From Jaminaea rosea (Eukaryota; Basidiomycota; Exobasidiomycetes; Microstromatales): a stretch of DNA of 64,000 nt. The position numbers were made by a program, and so were the translations under genes. Under the pieces are notes generated by a model. The model made no database searches and was not told where the DNA came from. It saw nothing but the letters and a program-made list of their open reading frames with translations. This document shows positions 30,280-41,100 of the stretch, in pieces (position 1 is the stretch's first letter; each line of letters begins with the position of its first letter). Where the stretch lies: positions 186,001 to 250,000 of the forward strand of contig NW_020289975.1 of the NCBI RefSeq assembly GCF_003144245.1, written 5' to 3'.

Positions 30280-33205
30280 TCACTCGACCCCTTCAACGAA
30301 ATTAGCAGGGAAACTGCCCTGCTCGCCCGTCCTTTCATTCTCCCCCAACCACCAATCATTGGTACTCTCGGTCCTCCTCAGTACCAGGATCACGTCACCG
30401 CGAACAAAGGATAGGTCGGTCGACTCTTGGCCAGGAAAGTCGAAGGATGCCAGAACACGATTCGATGAGGTGGCCGAAGGAGTGACGACGACTGCGTCGC
30501 TGAGGGGTAGAGAGGATATGCGCGGTTGGATGGTGGAGCTGGGAGGGGACGAGGCGATGGAAGCGTCTCCGCCCGCATTGCTGTCGAAGGGCGAGCGTTC
30601 GGCTACGGAAGATGGCACGCGTGCACGAGCGGCAGCCGCACTCGTCGCCCTAGGCGTGGTGGATTGGGTGCGGCTCGGTGGGCGCCACGCTGCGTTGCTT
30701 CGCGGCTCGTAGCCTGCCCCACCATAGCGGCCATGCCCGCCATCTTCACTCTCCGACGAATCCTCGTATCCAGCCCAGACGTCCGTCTGGTGTTGGAGCT
30801 TACTGCCCCTCTCACCGCCACCCCCTGCGAGCCAGGAAGCCGCCTTCGAAGTAGGAGGCCCACCGCTGTTCGTTCTGAAGCTTCCAAGGATCCCACCCGC
30901 TGACCCTGAGTTGGAGCGATCCCTACCTCCGCTGCCTGTGCGGAAGCCAAATTTGGGGCTAGAAGACTGGGGACGGCTGACCTTGGCGTCGCTGAAGCTG
31001 GAACTTCCGTACGAGGAGGCACGATGTGCTGCAAGTGGTGGAGGAGGCGCTGCCCGTCGAGCAGACTCTACGCTGCTTATACTGCCATTCCTTTGCAGCT
31101 CGCGATCCAGCTCGTCGAGCCCCGGGCGGTACGATGATGAGGAGATACGAGAAGAGCCACGACGCTCTCGTTCAGATTCCCATAAGTCGCCAAAGGCATC
31201 AGGATTCGCGCTGGCCCGATTGCCTGGACCCCTACCTGCCGACGAGGAGGATGAAGCAGCGCCACTGCTTCTCGCCGCAGCTGCTGCTAGGACGGCTTCT
31301 GCCGGCGTCATCTTCTTGAGCCCACCGTTGAGATAGGCTGAGGGCGATATGCGTCCGCCGGCAGTAGGATTGTAGTCGGACGAAGAACCGCCATTGTCGA
31401 AGCTCATCGCCCCCAATCTATCCCTCAGCTCGTCCTCTGCACTGCTGCTGCTAGCCTCCCGACGCGAGAAGTCCTCCGGGAAGCGCGAATCGGAGCTTGG
31501 TGCTCCATTGAGGAGCGCGTCTGGCGGTGGGGTCTTGCTCTTGCCAAACCTTCCCAGCGAGAAGGTGGAAGACGACTTGCGGTGCCCCATGGTCGGCCTC
31601 TTTCCATTCAGAGGGCTATACGAGCGTGGCGATTTGTTGTTCGACGAGGAGGGGGTGGCCGAGGAGACAAGGTCGTCGAAGTAGCCTGCTACCATTGCGC
31701 CACGTGAGCCTGCTCGTTGCCTGCCGCTGACGCCAGTTGGAGTGCTGCTGCCGTAGTCGCTGGGCGTGCCTCCGCCGCCTTTGCGAGATTGCTTGGGCGA
31801 ATTGGTGATCGACCCACCGCCACCGGGAGAGAAGCCGTACGTCCCCGCATTCCGAAGGGCGTTGTCACGGTCGAGGCTATACGCTGGATCGTCTTCATCT
31901 TCTGCTGCCGCGAATGGATCGCGCGTGGAATTGGACGGCGGACCACCCCGAGGCGACTGTCTACTCGCGAGATCCTGCCGTGAGGACGAAGAGGCCATAG
32001 GCGTAGTCACCCTTCCGCCACCGCCGGGAGTCGTCTGTCCCCGCTCATACTTGCGTTGTCGCGAATCAAGCTCAGCCTGCGAGAAGTAATTCTCCAGACC
32101 TGATTCCTTCTCGCCACCCCTGCGCTGCTCGTATCGATCAAAGCTGTCTCTATCGCCCTCGTCCATGCTCCAGCTGTCCCTCCCTGCTCCGGGCTCGATC
32201 TCATCAGCGCGGGCTGCTTGGGACATGGCGCCTGTGAGGGAGAGCCGCTCGATTGTGCCAATGAGGCCAGAGGCGAAGGCGGGTACGTCGAGGGAGCCGG
32301 AGAGGATTTGCTTGGCCGTGCACGAGCGATGGTATGCTTTGGCGTTTGCGTCCGAGCGGTCCACGAGTATGGTTCCCTCCAGTGAGACGCCTGTGGCGAC
32401 AGAGGGGCAAAATAGGTGGTGAGCTGAGTGTCACAAAGGTCTTTACCAGAGCCAATCAATGCTCCTCCTCACCTCCAAAAAGTCCCTGACTCTTAGAATA
32501 GCTGAACATAGCCGCCACGCCACCCCCACTGCTCAATGAGCCGGCAGCCTCCGCTGACCTTCCCAATGGTCCCACGCTCAAGCTCAAATTCCCACCCAAC
32601 TGCAAGCTTCCCGTGGCCATGAAGCTCTTGACGGCTGCCCTCGAATTGAGCACAACGATGAAGTCCGTCACCTCAGCACCAGCGCTGAATCCTCCACCGA
32701 TACCGCCGATGCCCAAGGCGGAGGGAGCAGACCATGAGCCGTCTGGTAGCTTGGCGACGACTACGCCTGAACCGGCACGGGCTGTCAAGAGGAAGCCGAC
32801 ACGAAAGATGGAGAATATTGCAAAGCCTTTCGCTCGGCGTAGAACTGTGAGGGGGATAATGCGATCCAGGCCATTGACGCTGAGGGAGCGGGACGGGGAC
32901 GGAGGTTGGGAGGTTAGGGGCGCAATAAGGCGGTGTGAGATCCTTCGACGAGAGTACTCACGGGTCGACCTGGCGATAAGGCGGTTGCGGGACGTATGCA
33001 AAAGGTCAGCTTTGTTCCTTGTGCTAGGCTCCAACGACGAGAGCGCTACGCACGAAATCCTTGAGGATCTTGTCGGCTGGAGGGACGGCAGCGTGTGGGA
33101 GAAGCGAGTGAGCGGCGCAGGCTATGTGCAGCTGCTCTTTGGTCTAATCTGGTGCTCACCCTTCCTACACTCCGAGGCCAAATTGACCGGCAGTGGATTG
33201 CCCAT
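30280..33205 (-). CDS. SYLF-SH3 protein of actin patches (LSB3/YSC84 type)
   Basis: Five exons on the minus strand: 33205-33160, 33076-33054 (23 nt), 32969-32962 (8 nt), 32879-32473, 32390-30280; 864 residues. Residues ~1-215 form the SYLF (Ysc84) lipid- and actin-binding domain: MGNPLPVNLASECRK, then KILKDF, VDP, NGLDRIIPLTVLRRAKGFAI, ARAGSGVVVAKLPDGSWSAP, GGNLSLSVGPLGRSAEAA, SKSQGLFGGVSLEG, RSCTAKQILSG. A very long Ser/Gly/Arg-rich, probably disordered linker (~590 residues) follows. The C-terminus is an SH3 domain (ASFDFPGQESTDLSFVRGD ... NDWWLGE ... GSFPANFVEGVE). In yeast such proteins bind Las17/WASP and work in actin-patch endocytosis; yeast Lsb3 is about 450 residues, so the linker is expanded here. 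The tiny exons are needed to keep the conserved SYLF N-terminus. Confidence 0.88.
32962..32969 (-). other. 8-nt micro-exon of the SYLF-SH3 gene
   Basis: Read on the minus strand, GTCGACCC is flanked by CGCCAG on one side and GTGAGTAC on the other. Joined between GATTTC (exon 2) and CGTCAATGG (exon 4) it encodes V-D-P and gives DFVDPVNGLDRIIP, matching the FV(D/K)P...V/IIP region of known SYLF proteins. Without it, exons 2 and 4 do not join in frame. Confidence 0.7.
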
Positions 33206-33482
33206 GCTTGTGAGCGAAGGCAGGCGAGTGAGGCTGGATTGGGACAATGAGAAGGAGTAAGAGGAAAAGGGTAAAGTGATGTGGGGACGACGCAGGCCAA
33301 CGTGAGGCCGAGCTGCTCGGCGGCCGTCCGAAAGCGAGGCTCGCTCCAGGCCCGAGTGGAGGCAATCGCGGACGGCACTCAGCTGCCGGGCCTCTCAGTT
33401 GACACCTTCTCAGACGATCAACCAGTACCAAAGTGCAGTCTCGCAGCACACACCAGCCGAATTATATATTCGCCCTCCCAAC
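33206..33482. promoter_or_regulatory. Divergent promoter, SYLF-SH3 (-) / glucose-6-phosphate epimerase (+)
   Basis: Only 277 bp between the two start codons. An A/T-rich patch (AATTATATATTCG, about 33460-33472) lies 11-23 bp before the epimerase ATG. That is too close to be a normal TATA box for that gene. Confidence 0.35.
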
Positions 33483-34512
33483 ATGCCCCTGGATCTCTCA
33501 TCTGAAGACTCAATAGTCCACCTCTCTCTCCCCTCTGGCTCAGCGACGGCAGACGTCCTCCTCTTCGGGGCTACGGTCATCTCCTTCAAGACCGGCCAAA
33601 AGGAGCGCCTCTTTCTCTCCTCCGCCTGCCCGCTGGACGGGTCCTCCGCCGTACGAGGAGGTATCCCACTCATTTTTCCCGTCTTTGGTCCCGCCTCGGA
33701 CCATAAGGATAATCACGGGCTGGAGAAGGTGCCGAGGCATGGCATCGCGAGGACCGCGATGTGGAAATTGAGGAGCGAGGTTGGGGCAAAGGAGGATGGA
33801 AAGGACGACAGTGGGGAGGAGCAGGTCACAGCAAGCTTTGCGCTGAGCTCGAAGGATGTCAAAGGGATTGCGGGCTTCTATCAGTGGCCCTTTGAGCTCG
33901 AATACGATGTGTGAGTGCGACGTGGGCGAGCACCGCAGCCGCGCTGTCCACATGCTGACCCTTTCCATCATCACGCGCAGCACTCTCACCTCCACTACAT
34001 TGACCACCTCGCTTCACATCACCCATGTCGCCTCCTCCTCCTCCTCCTCCTCCTCTTCAGCGGAGCCTATGCGCTTCCAAACCCTCCAACACACTTACCT
34101 GCACGTTCCGTCCTCCCTCTCTGCCTCGATCTCTGGGCTGCAGGGCCAATCTTACCTGGACAAGACGGACTCCGCCGCGACCAAGACTCTCCAATCAGAC
34201 CCCATTGTCCTCAATGGAAAGGAGAGCGACGCCGTCTTCCTCGGTCCCGCGCCCCCCGCGGTCGACGTCGCATACGGTGGTGGCGAGGGAGGCGTAAGGG
34301 TAAAGCGCTCGCCGAACTGCCCGAATACGACGGTATGGAATCCCGCGGAGGAGAAGGCAAATGGGATGAAGGACCTTCATGAAGGGGGATGGAAGGAGTT
34401 CGTCTGCGTGGAGCCAGGGACGGTCGTTGGCTTCGAGGAGCTGGTGGCGGGCAAGACGGTGAGTTGCGTGCTGAGGCCGCGTCAAGAGGAGAGTGAGAAA
34501 TGTGAGAACTGA
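33483..34512 (+). CDS. Glucose-6-phosphate 1-epimerase (YMR099C family)
   Basis: Two exons (33483-33910 and 33981-34512), 319 residues, close to yeast YMR099C (~297). It interconverts alpha and beta anomers of glucose 6-phosphate in the cytosol. Motifs of the aldose-1-epimerase-like fold are ADVLLFGATVISF, AVRGGIPLIFPVFGP, PRHGIARTAMWKL (active-site His), YLDKTD near the middle, and GGWKEFVCVEPGTV (catalytic Glu). The intron splits the Val codon of YDVTLTS. A run of nine serines (34035-34061, TCC repeats) sits in a predicted loop just after the splice site and is not a family feature. The ATG at 33483 precedes the first conserved strand directly. Confidence 0.9.
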
Positions 34513-35514
34513 CATTGTTTCCTCTCTCGTCTATGGCCTCGCTCACAGTTCACGGCAACTCAGACGCTCGAGGCCTTTTGACTCGCGGAGGAGATGAGGG
34601 ACTCTTCGCCTCCTCTTCGCCGCAGCGCTCAGTCACGGCCGTCGCGCAGTAAGATGTAGCTTTGCGATACCTCGTATCATCTCAGCAGCCGTGAACCAAA
34701 GCGACGTGCAACTCTGTGCGTGCCTATCGTGTATGTTCATCGTTCTTTGCTTGCTCGAGGATCGCAAGTCAGACGACGTCCACGCACCCTCTCGCCTCCT
34801 CTATCTCGAGAGGCATTCAGGCAATGTTGAAGAATGCAGACTGAGCGGAGAAGTCTCACAAGGTATCGCTGTATCGCTGTGAGCGAAGTTTGGGTGTGTG
34901 AGATCATTGCTGAGCAGAAGACGTTGCCACGATGTCCGTTGCCTTTGAGCGTAGCTGGTCAAGCTGGGTCACCCAAGGAAGGTCGTCGACAACCACCTAG
35001 CCGTCGCAGTTGTACGAGTCGCGGAGGGACAACAAGTCTGTTGGCTGGATCGCGATGCTCATGGAAACCTGAAGCTGTTGAAGGTGAGGATTGCTGGGAA
35101 GGGAGCCAAGCAAGATGAGTGAGCCGGCTTCGGCCTACTTTTGCCGCTTGGCTCTCGCATCGAGTTGCTCTCAGACCAGTGCGTCGACGTTCCGACTCCA
35201 TGCCCGCCGACGCTCGTGACGCCCACAACGCGGGCGGGCACTGCAGCAGGGCGTCGCAGCGCGGAGAGAGGTTCAGCCGAGTCCAACATCCAGTCTCGAG
35301 GCAGAGTGCTTTGTTTGGCTACGAACGAAACAAGGGACGCAACGCAGCTCATCAGCTGCCGTCGACCAAAGGCGCTTGGACCTCTCAGTCTGACTCTCGT
35401 CCAATCTGCCGCCGCTGAGGAGCTTCTTTCGTCCTCAAGTCATTGTCCTAATTCGCCGCCCTGCGTAGCTCCATCGCAACCAACAACACCATCCAATTCA
35501 ACTCGCTCTGCGTG
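34513..35514. other. Non-coding gap
   Basis: About 1 kb between two plus-strand genes. It should hold the epimerase 3' UTR and the promoter of the next gene. Short open frames occur on both strands, but none has recognisable features. Confidence 0.45.
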
Positions 35515-37682
35515 ATGGCTCAAGCTGGCTTCTCATCGCCGGCTCGCGCTAGCCTGCGCTCCATCGACACATCGTCAGGCGATCGATCAGCTGCCACCAC
35601 ATCATCATCATCGTCAACCCCTACTCGCACAATCGCCGTGCTGGCAAGGTCTTGCGCCAAGGTTCACAGACTAGCGATCGAGTCCAAGCTTACCGAGTCA
35701 GTATTCTCGCGAGCTAAGACGTAGTCATAATCGCGCTGACCTCTTCTCCCGCTACAATTGCCCGCAGAGCCGGCTTCGACATTCTGGAATCTCGACAAGA
35801 GGAATGGGCGTACCCCGATGACAGCGAGTTTCTCTACGAGTTTCTCCAGGGCCACTCACAGGCTTCCGTCCACAAGTGGATCGAGAGGCTCACAGGCAAC
35901 CCGATTCAATTCATGATTCTCGAGCGCACGCGTGCTGTGCAGGCGTGGCAAGAATTGATGGGTCTCGGCGATGATGACGACGCCGCAGACCAGTCCATCG
36001 ATGCCGACATCTCCGTCGAAGCCATCCGCCGCTCTCTCCGAAGTACGAAGATGTCCAGCGGCATGCCGTCGGGGCCTAAAATGCGAGAAACGTATGGGAA
36101 AGGCTTGCTCTACGGCTCACGCTCGGACAGCCAAGCGCAGAGGCAGATTGCCATCTGTGCGCCTGACTTTGCGACCGCTCAAGCCATGGAGGACCTCTCA
36201 ATTGAATACGCACAGAGGGCTGACGAGGAGGAGGAGGCGGCAGACCAAAGCTACGACCCTCCCACCGAAGCAGAAGAAAGCCTTGGGACGCTTGAAGTCC
36301 ACACGAACGATGTAGCCGCGGCAGAGGAGGATGGTTGTGTCGTTGTGGACGAGTCATCCCTCGTCTTCAATGAGGCTGGGGAAGCCTTTGACGCAAAGAC
36401 CGGTGCCGAGGTTGCGCTAGAGGAGGAGCTGCTGCCTACTGTCGGGACGACCACTAGCAGAGATGCCCCCACTGGCCGAAAAGTCTTCAGAGCTAGGCCA
36501 ATCCCAGCATCAGTTGCCACTCCCAAGATTCAGCCTCGCCTCAGCAGGGCCGCTGCGTTGCGAATGGGCGTCGAGCTACCGGCTGTGCCGGTCAGAAAGG
36601 TAGCCGCTGCGGCCGATCAAGGACCCGTGGGCATATCGGGCATGCCTAAGGCAGACGTCGCCGTCCCTCGCTCCTTGGCTGAGCCTTCCATCAAGCCGCG
36701 AGCCAATCGAGCAAGCATGGCGCGAGCGGGACCTGGTGGCATGGGAGCGTCAAGCGCAAGCCGCACGTCTTCCACATCACCTGTACGCGCACGCAAGGAG
36801 GTCGACTTCGGCAACACGCCGGGCCACAAGCGTCAGTCCATCGGGGGCGCGAGTGCTATTGCAAGCCTAGCCAAGCCGACCATCGCACCTCGTCAGAATC
36901 GGGCATCGCTAGCTCGCACCGGCGGACCAGCGCCAGCAAGTCAACGAGCAGTGGGGCCTCGACCTTCAAGCTCATCAACAAGCGCCGGCTCCTCATCTTC
37001 GCCCGGCAAGCCATCCGCTCCTCGTCAGTCCTTCAATCTCGCCAGCCTCAAGCCCCCGACCATTGCGCCTCGCTCAAACCGCGCGGCCGTTGCTCGTGGC
37101 GGTGTAGTCGCCGGGGACGGCAGCGATGAGGTGGTGCGCTCTCCTAGCCCGAATAAGGAGAATCGTCCCCGATCCAGCCTTGCTATGAATGGACGCGCAA
37201 GTGTTGTGGCCACTGCCCGGCCCTCTTCACCGGTGAAGGCCGAGACTAATCGCGAACGCCGGCCTGTAGACTTCTCGGCCACTCCGGGACATAAGAGGGC
37301 GTCCAACTCCTTCTCCATCTCCGCACTTGCGGCGCCCAAGATAGCTCCGAGGAGCAATTTGGCCGCCTCACGTCGTCTCTCTGTCGGCGGCGTTGGCGTT
37401 GGGGCCACCGCTGCCGCACGAGTTCAGAACGGCAACGCTGCACCTTCAGGTCACCGTCCCGCCTCGAGCATGAGCGGCGCAGCCATGATTAGCAGCAGGC
37501 CCGGTGTGGGCCGAGGTGCTGCTCGTCCGGCTTCGAGCGCAGGCGTTCGAAGTAGTACCGCGAATGGCGCCGCCCATCAGGATGGACACAGCCCAGCCAC
37601 GGCGGCTTCGGCGTTGCTCCACCATCAGCCGCTGAGGGCGAGGGCTAATCCTCCAAGCTCATTCGAGGTTGTGGGTGCCTGA
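35515..37682 (+). CDS. Unrecognised protein with repeated IxPRxNRA motifs
   Basis: Two exons (35515-35696 and 35768-37682), 698 residues. The donor is GTCAGT, weaker than its neighbours; the acceptor CCGCAG and the frame are consistent. I do not recognise the family. Residues ~62-115 look folded and helical (EFLYEFLQGHSQASVHKWIE, then RTRAVQAWQELMG). The rest is Ala/Ser/Pro/Arg-rich and probably disordered. It contains five copies of a motif close to (K/T)I.PR.NRA..AR: KIQPRLSRAAALR (~314), SIKPRANRASMAR (~368), TIAPRQNRASLAR (~432), TIAPRSNRAAVAR (~492) and KIAPRSNLAASRR (~585). VDF..TPGHKR occurs twice (~406 and ~561), shortly before copies 3 and 5. TP and SP sites are frequent, which suggests phosphorylation. 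This pattern resembles a scaffold with repeated short linear motifs, but the function is unknown. Confidence 0.75.
36525..37382 (+). repeat. Five-copy coding motif array (IxPRxNRA)
   Basis: Coding repeats at about 36525, 36687, 36879, 37059 and 37338, spaced 162, 162, 180 and 279 nt (54-93 residues). Copies 3-5 share a longer unit ending ...L..P(T/K)IAPRSNRA, and copies 3 and 5 are preceded by VDF..TPGHKR. The DNA itself has diverged, so selection appears to act on the protein motif. Confidence 0.7.
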
Positions 37683-38188
37683 TGCCATGGAGCTGATCGA
37701 ACTCTGGACCGTCACCACTTCTCTGGCTCTGCTCTGCTATAACCTCTGCTCTTGCCTTACTTTTGTATTTGTTCCTTTGCTCTTCTCCGTGCTCGTCCAA
37801 GATCCGCGCTTCTGTTGTCAGCTCACACTCCTGTCTCGCTTTCTCAATGACACCACTGCGATCGTTTGCGCACGCTTGGCCGTTTCTACGCTGCCTGCTC
37901 GATAACAAGTCTTTTGTAATGTCGAGATGCTGGAGATGATCTGGACGAGGACAAGTGGGCCGTGGTCGTCCGAGTGGAGTCTGGAATCGAGCCCAGTCCG
38001 ACGGCGACTCGGAGTGAGCGGGCTGAGCCAAGAAAGGCGCTCGCGAGGAGCGGCATCCCTTTGTTCGTCCTCACCTCGCCCTCGAACATTCCCATCTCTG
38101 TGCACAGGATCTCACCTTCCCTTTTTCTTACACCACCGAGCTGCCTTGCTGGCCTTCCCTGACTAGCATCGCACCTCGACGCCCTTGA
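37683..38188. other. Intergenic region
   Basis: About 500 bp between tandem plus-strand genes. It holds a 3' UTR and the promoter of the M16 protease gene. The region at 37690-37860 is T-rich on the plus strand. No gene seen. Confidence 0.45.
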
Positions 38189-41100
38189 ATGCTGGGCCTC
38201 ATCCAATCGACAACACGGTCACGCCTAGCCGGTGTGCGCCTTCTTTCTCAGACTGGTCGACGAGCCCTACTCGCCACACCCAGCGCTGCGCCAGCAATAG
38301 CAACTGCGTCCGCAAAGGCTGTACCTGCTCGCCTCTCTCACAACTCAAGTCGATTGCCCAACAACAATCGCCCCGCCACGACAATGACCGCCCCTTCGCA
38401 GGGCAGCTCGAGGTCGCTCGCCACTGCCGTATCCGGCACCACAGCTCCTTCCTCATCCTCGCTCGCTCCCCCTCTGCAGTCTCTGCCTCCCGGTTTTGAG
38501 GTCAAGACTGCATCCACTGCTTCCTCATCTTCATCCTCATCTCCCGCGCCATACGCCCTCTTCACGCGCGATCTCGAGAAGTCGCTCCTCGATGACCGGC
38601 AATATCGCATCGTCTGCCTCGCCAACGGCCTCGAGGTACTCCTGATCCACGATCCGGCTACGGACAAGGCATCAGCAGCCATGGACATTCGAGTTGGACA
38701 CCTCTCAGACCCAGAGGATTTCCAAGGTCTTGCCCACTTTTGCGAGCATCTCCTCTTCATGGGCACAGAGAAGTACCCTCGTGAGAACGAATACTCCGAG
38801 TTTCTCTCCAACCATTCCGGTTCTTCCAACGCATACACGGGCATGGACAACACAAATTACTTCTTCGACGTCGGCCATTCTCACCTTGAAGGCGCACTGG
38901 ACCGCTTCTCGCAATTCTTCCTCACGCCCCTCTTCGACGCCAGCTGCACAGAGAGGGAGATCCGAGCAGTTGACTCGGAGCATAAGAAGAATCTCCAGTC
39001 AGACGCTTGGAGGGCTTTCCAGCTCGAAAAGTCCCTCTCAGATCCCACACATCCTTATTCGCACTTTGGTACGGGAAGCGCAAAGACATTGTGGGACGAG
39101 CCGCGTCAGAGGGGCCAAGACGTGCGTGACGAGCTGCTCCGCTTCCACGAGCGCTACTACTCGGCCAATGTCATGAAGCTCGTCGTTCTCGGTCGCGAGT
39201 CTCTCGATCAGCTCACAGAGTGGGCGGTCGACAAGTTTTCTGGCGTGAGGAACAAGGGGCTCGCTGCACCTAGCTGGCCGACCTCGCCGCTGGGCAAGGA
39301 GCAGATGTCCACGCAGGTCTTCTTCAGGACGGTCAAGGACATTCGTCTGCTCGACATCTCATTTCCCATTCCGGATCAGTCGCCCCTCTTCCGTAGCAAG
39401 CCGGGCCAATTCATCTCCCACTTCATCGGGCACGAGGGGCAAGGGTCCATTCTCAGCCACCTCAAGAAGCGTGGATGGGCCAACCACCTGAGTGCTGGGG
39501 GTACCAACGGCGCTGATGGCTTTGAGTTCTTCAAGATCAGCATCGACCTCACAAAGGACGGCCTGCAACATTACCAAGACGTCGTCTCGGCCGTATTCCG
39601 CTACCTTGACCTGCTCAAGCAGTCGTCCATCCCTGAGTGGACGTACAAGGAGGTGGCCAGCCTCTGTGACCTCGCATTCCGCTTCAAGGAGAAGGTACCT
39701 CCATCGAGCTACACATCTGGTCTCTCATCGCAGATGCAGATCAACTACCCTCGCGAGTGGGTCCTCTCTGGGCCGTACTTGACGAGGGAGTTCGACCAGG
39801 ACCTCATCCGCAACACGCTGGCTTGCCTCTCGCCTGAGCGATGCCGAGTCAGCATCGCTGCGCAGGAGTGCCCAGATGGCAGCAAGGCGTGGGATCAAAA
39901 GGAGAAATGGTACGGGACCGAGTACAAGCTTACGCCCCTGCCGACAAATCTGTTGACCTCGAGCGCAGCAGCAGATGCGTCGATGTCGTCAACCCAATCG
40001 TTTGAGGACCTCTCACTTCCCGAGCCGAACAGCTTTATACCTCAAAGCTTTGACGTAGCCAACGGAGGCTCAAAGCAGCAAGGGCCCTTCAGGCCGACAA
40101 AGAGACCAGTTCTCCTCAAGCACACGCAGCTCTCTCGTTTGTGGCACAAAATGGACGACCAGTTCTTCCTGCCCAAGGCCAACGTCTTCACCCTGCTGCG
40201 CTCTCCGCTCATCGACGCTACACCTGCAAATGCTGTCAAATCGCGCGTCTTCGTCGAGCTGCTCAAGGACGCCCTCACCGAGTACTCGTACGACGCCGAG
40301 CTGGCCGGGCTGGGCTACAACATCGAGGCACAGGCGGACGGCTTCGGCATCAGCGTCGACGGCTACAATGACAAGCTGCCCGTGCTCCTCGGTCATATCT
40401 TGAAAGCTGTCCGCAACTTCGAGGTTGACCCGGCCCGCTTCGAGATCATCAAGGACACGGTCGCCCGTGGCTACGAGAACTTCCGCCTCGAGGCCCCCTA
40501 TCAGCACGCCAACTACTATACAACTTATCTGACGGTGGAGCGCATCTGGACCCCCGAGGAGAAGCTGCGCGAGCTGAAGCGCATGCAGTCCTCAGACGTA
40601 CAGCGCTTCATCCCTGACTTACTTGCCCGCCTGCACATTGAAATGTTGGCGCATGGCAACCTGACCTCGAGCCAGGCCACATCTCTGGTCGACCTCGCCG
40701 AGTCTACCCTCCAAGCTCAGCCACTCTCCCCCGCTGAGCTCATCTCGCCACGCTCCTTGCTCCTGCCCGTCCCCTCGGAGACGCGTTGGCGCAAGCAGGT
40801 CAAGAATCCAGAGAATGTCAATTCGAGTATCGAAGTCTACTGCCAAGTCGGCGACGTTGGCGATGCTCGCAAGCGTGCCACTCTCGGCCTCTTGAGCCAG
40901 ATCGCATCAGAACCCGTCTTCGACCAGCTCCGTACCAAGGAACAGCTAGGCTACCTCGTGTTCTCCTCTGCGCGCAAGTCTGTCGGTTCAATGGGTTTCC
41001 GCGTCCTCGTCCAATCAGAGCGCGATGCCTCGTACCTGGAGTCGAGGATCGAGGCCTTCTTCGAGCAGTTCAAGGGCATCCTGGAGAACATGTCTGCAGA

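Noticed and set aside
35761-35912. Later start (ATG at 35913) for the repeat-motif protein
   Set aside because: The upstream frame after an acceptor at 35767 encodes well-composed helical sequence and joins in frame to an ATG exon at 35515.
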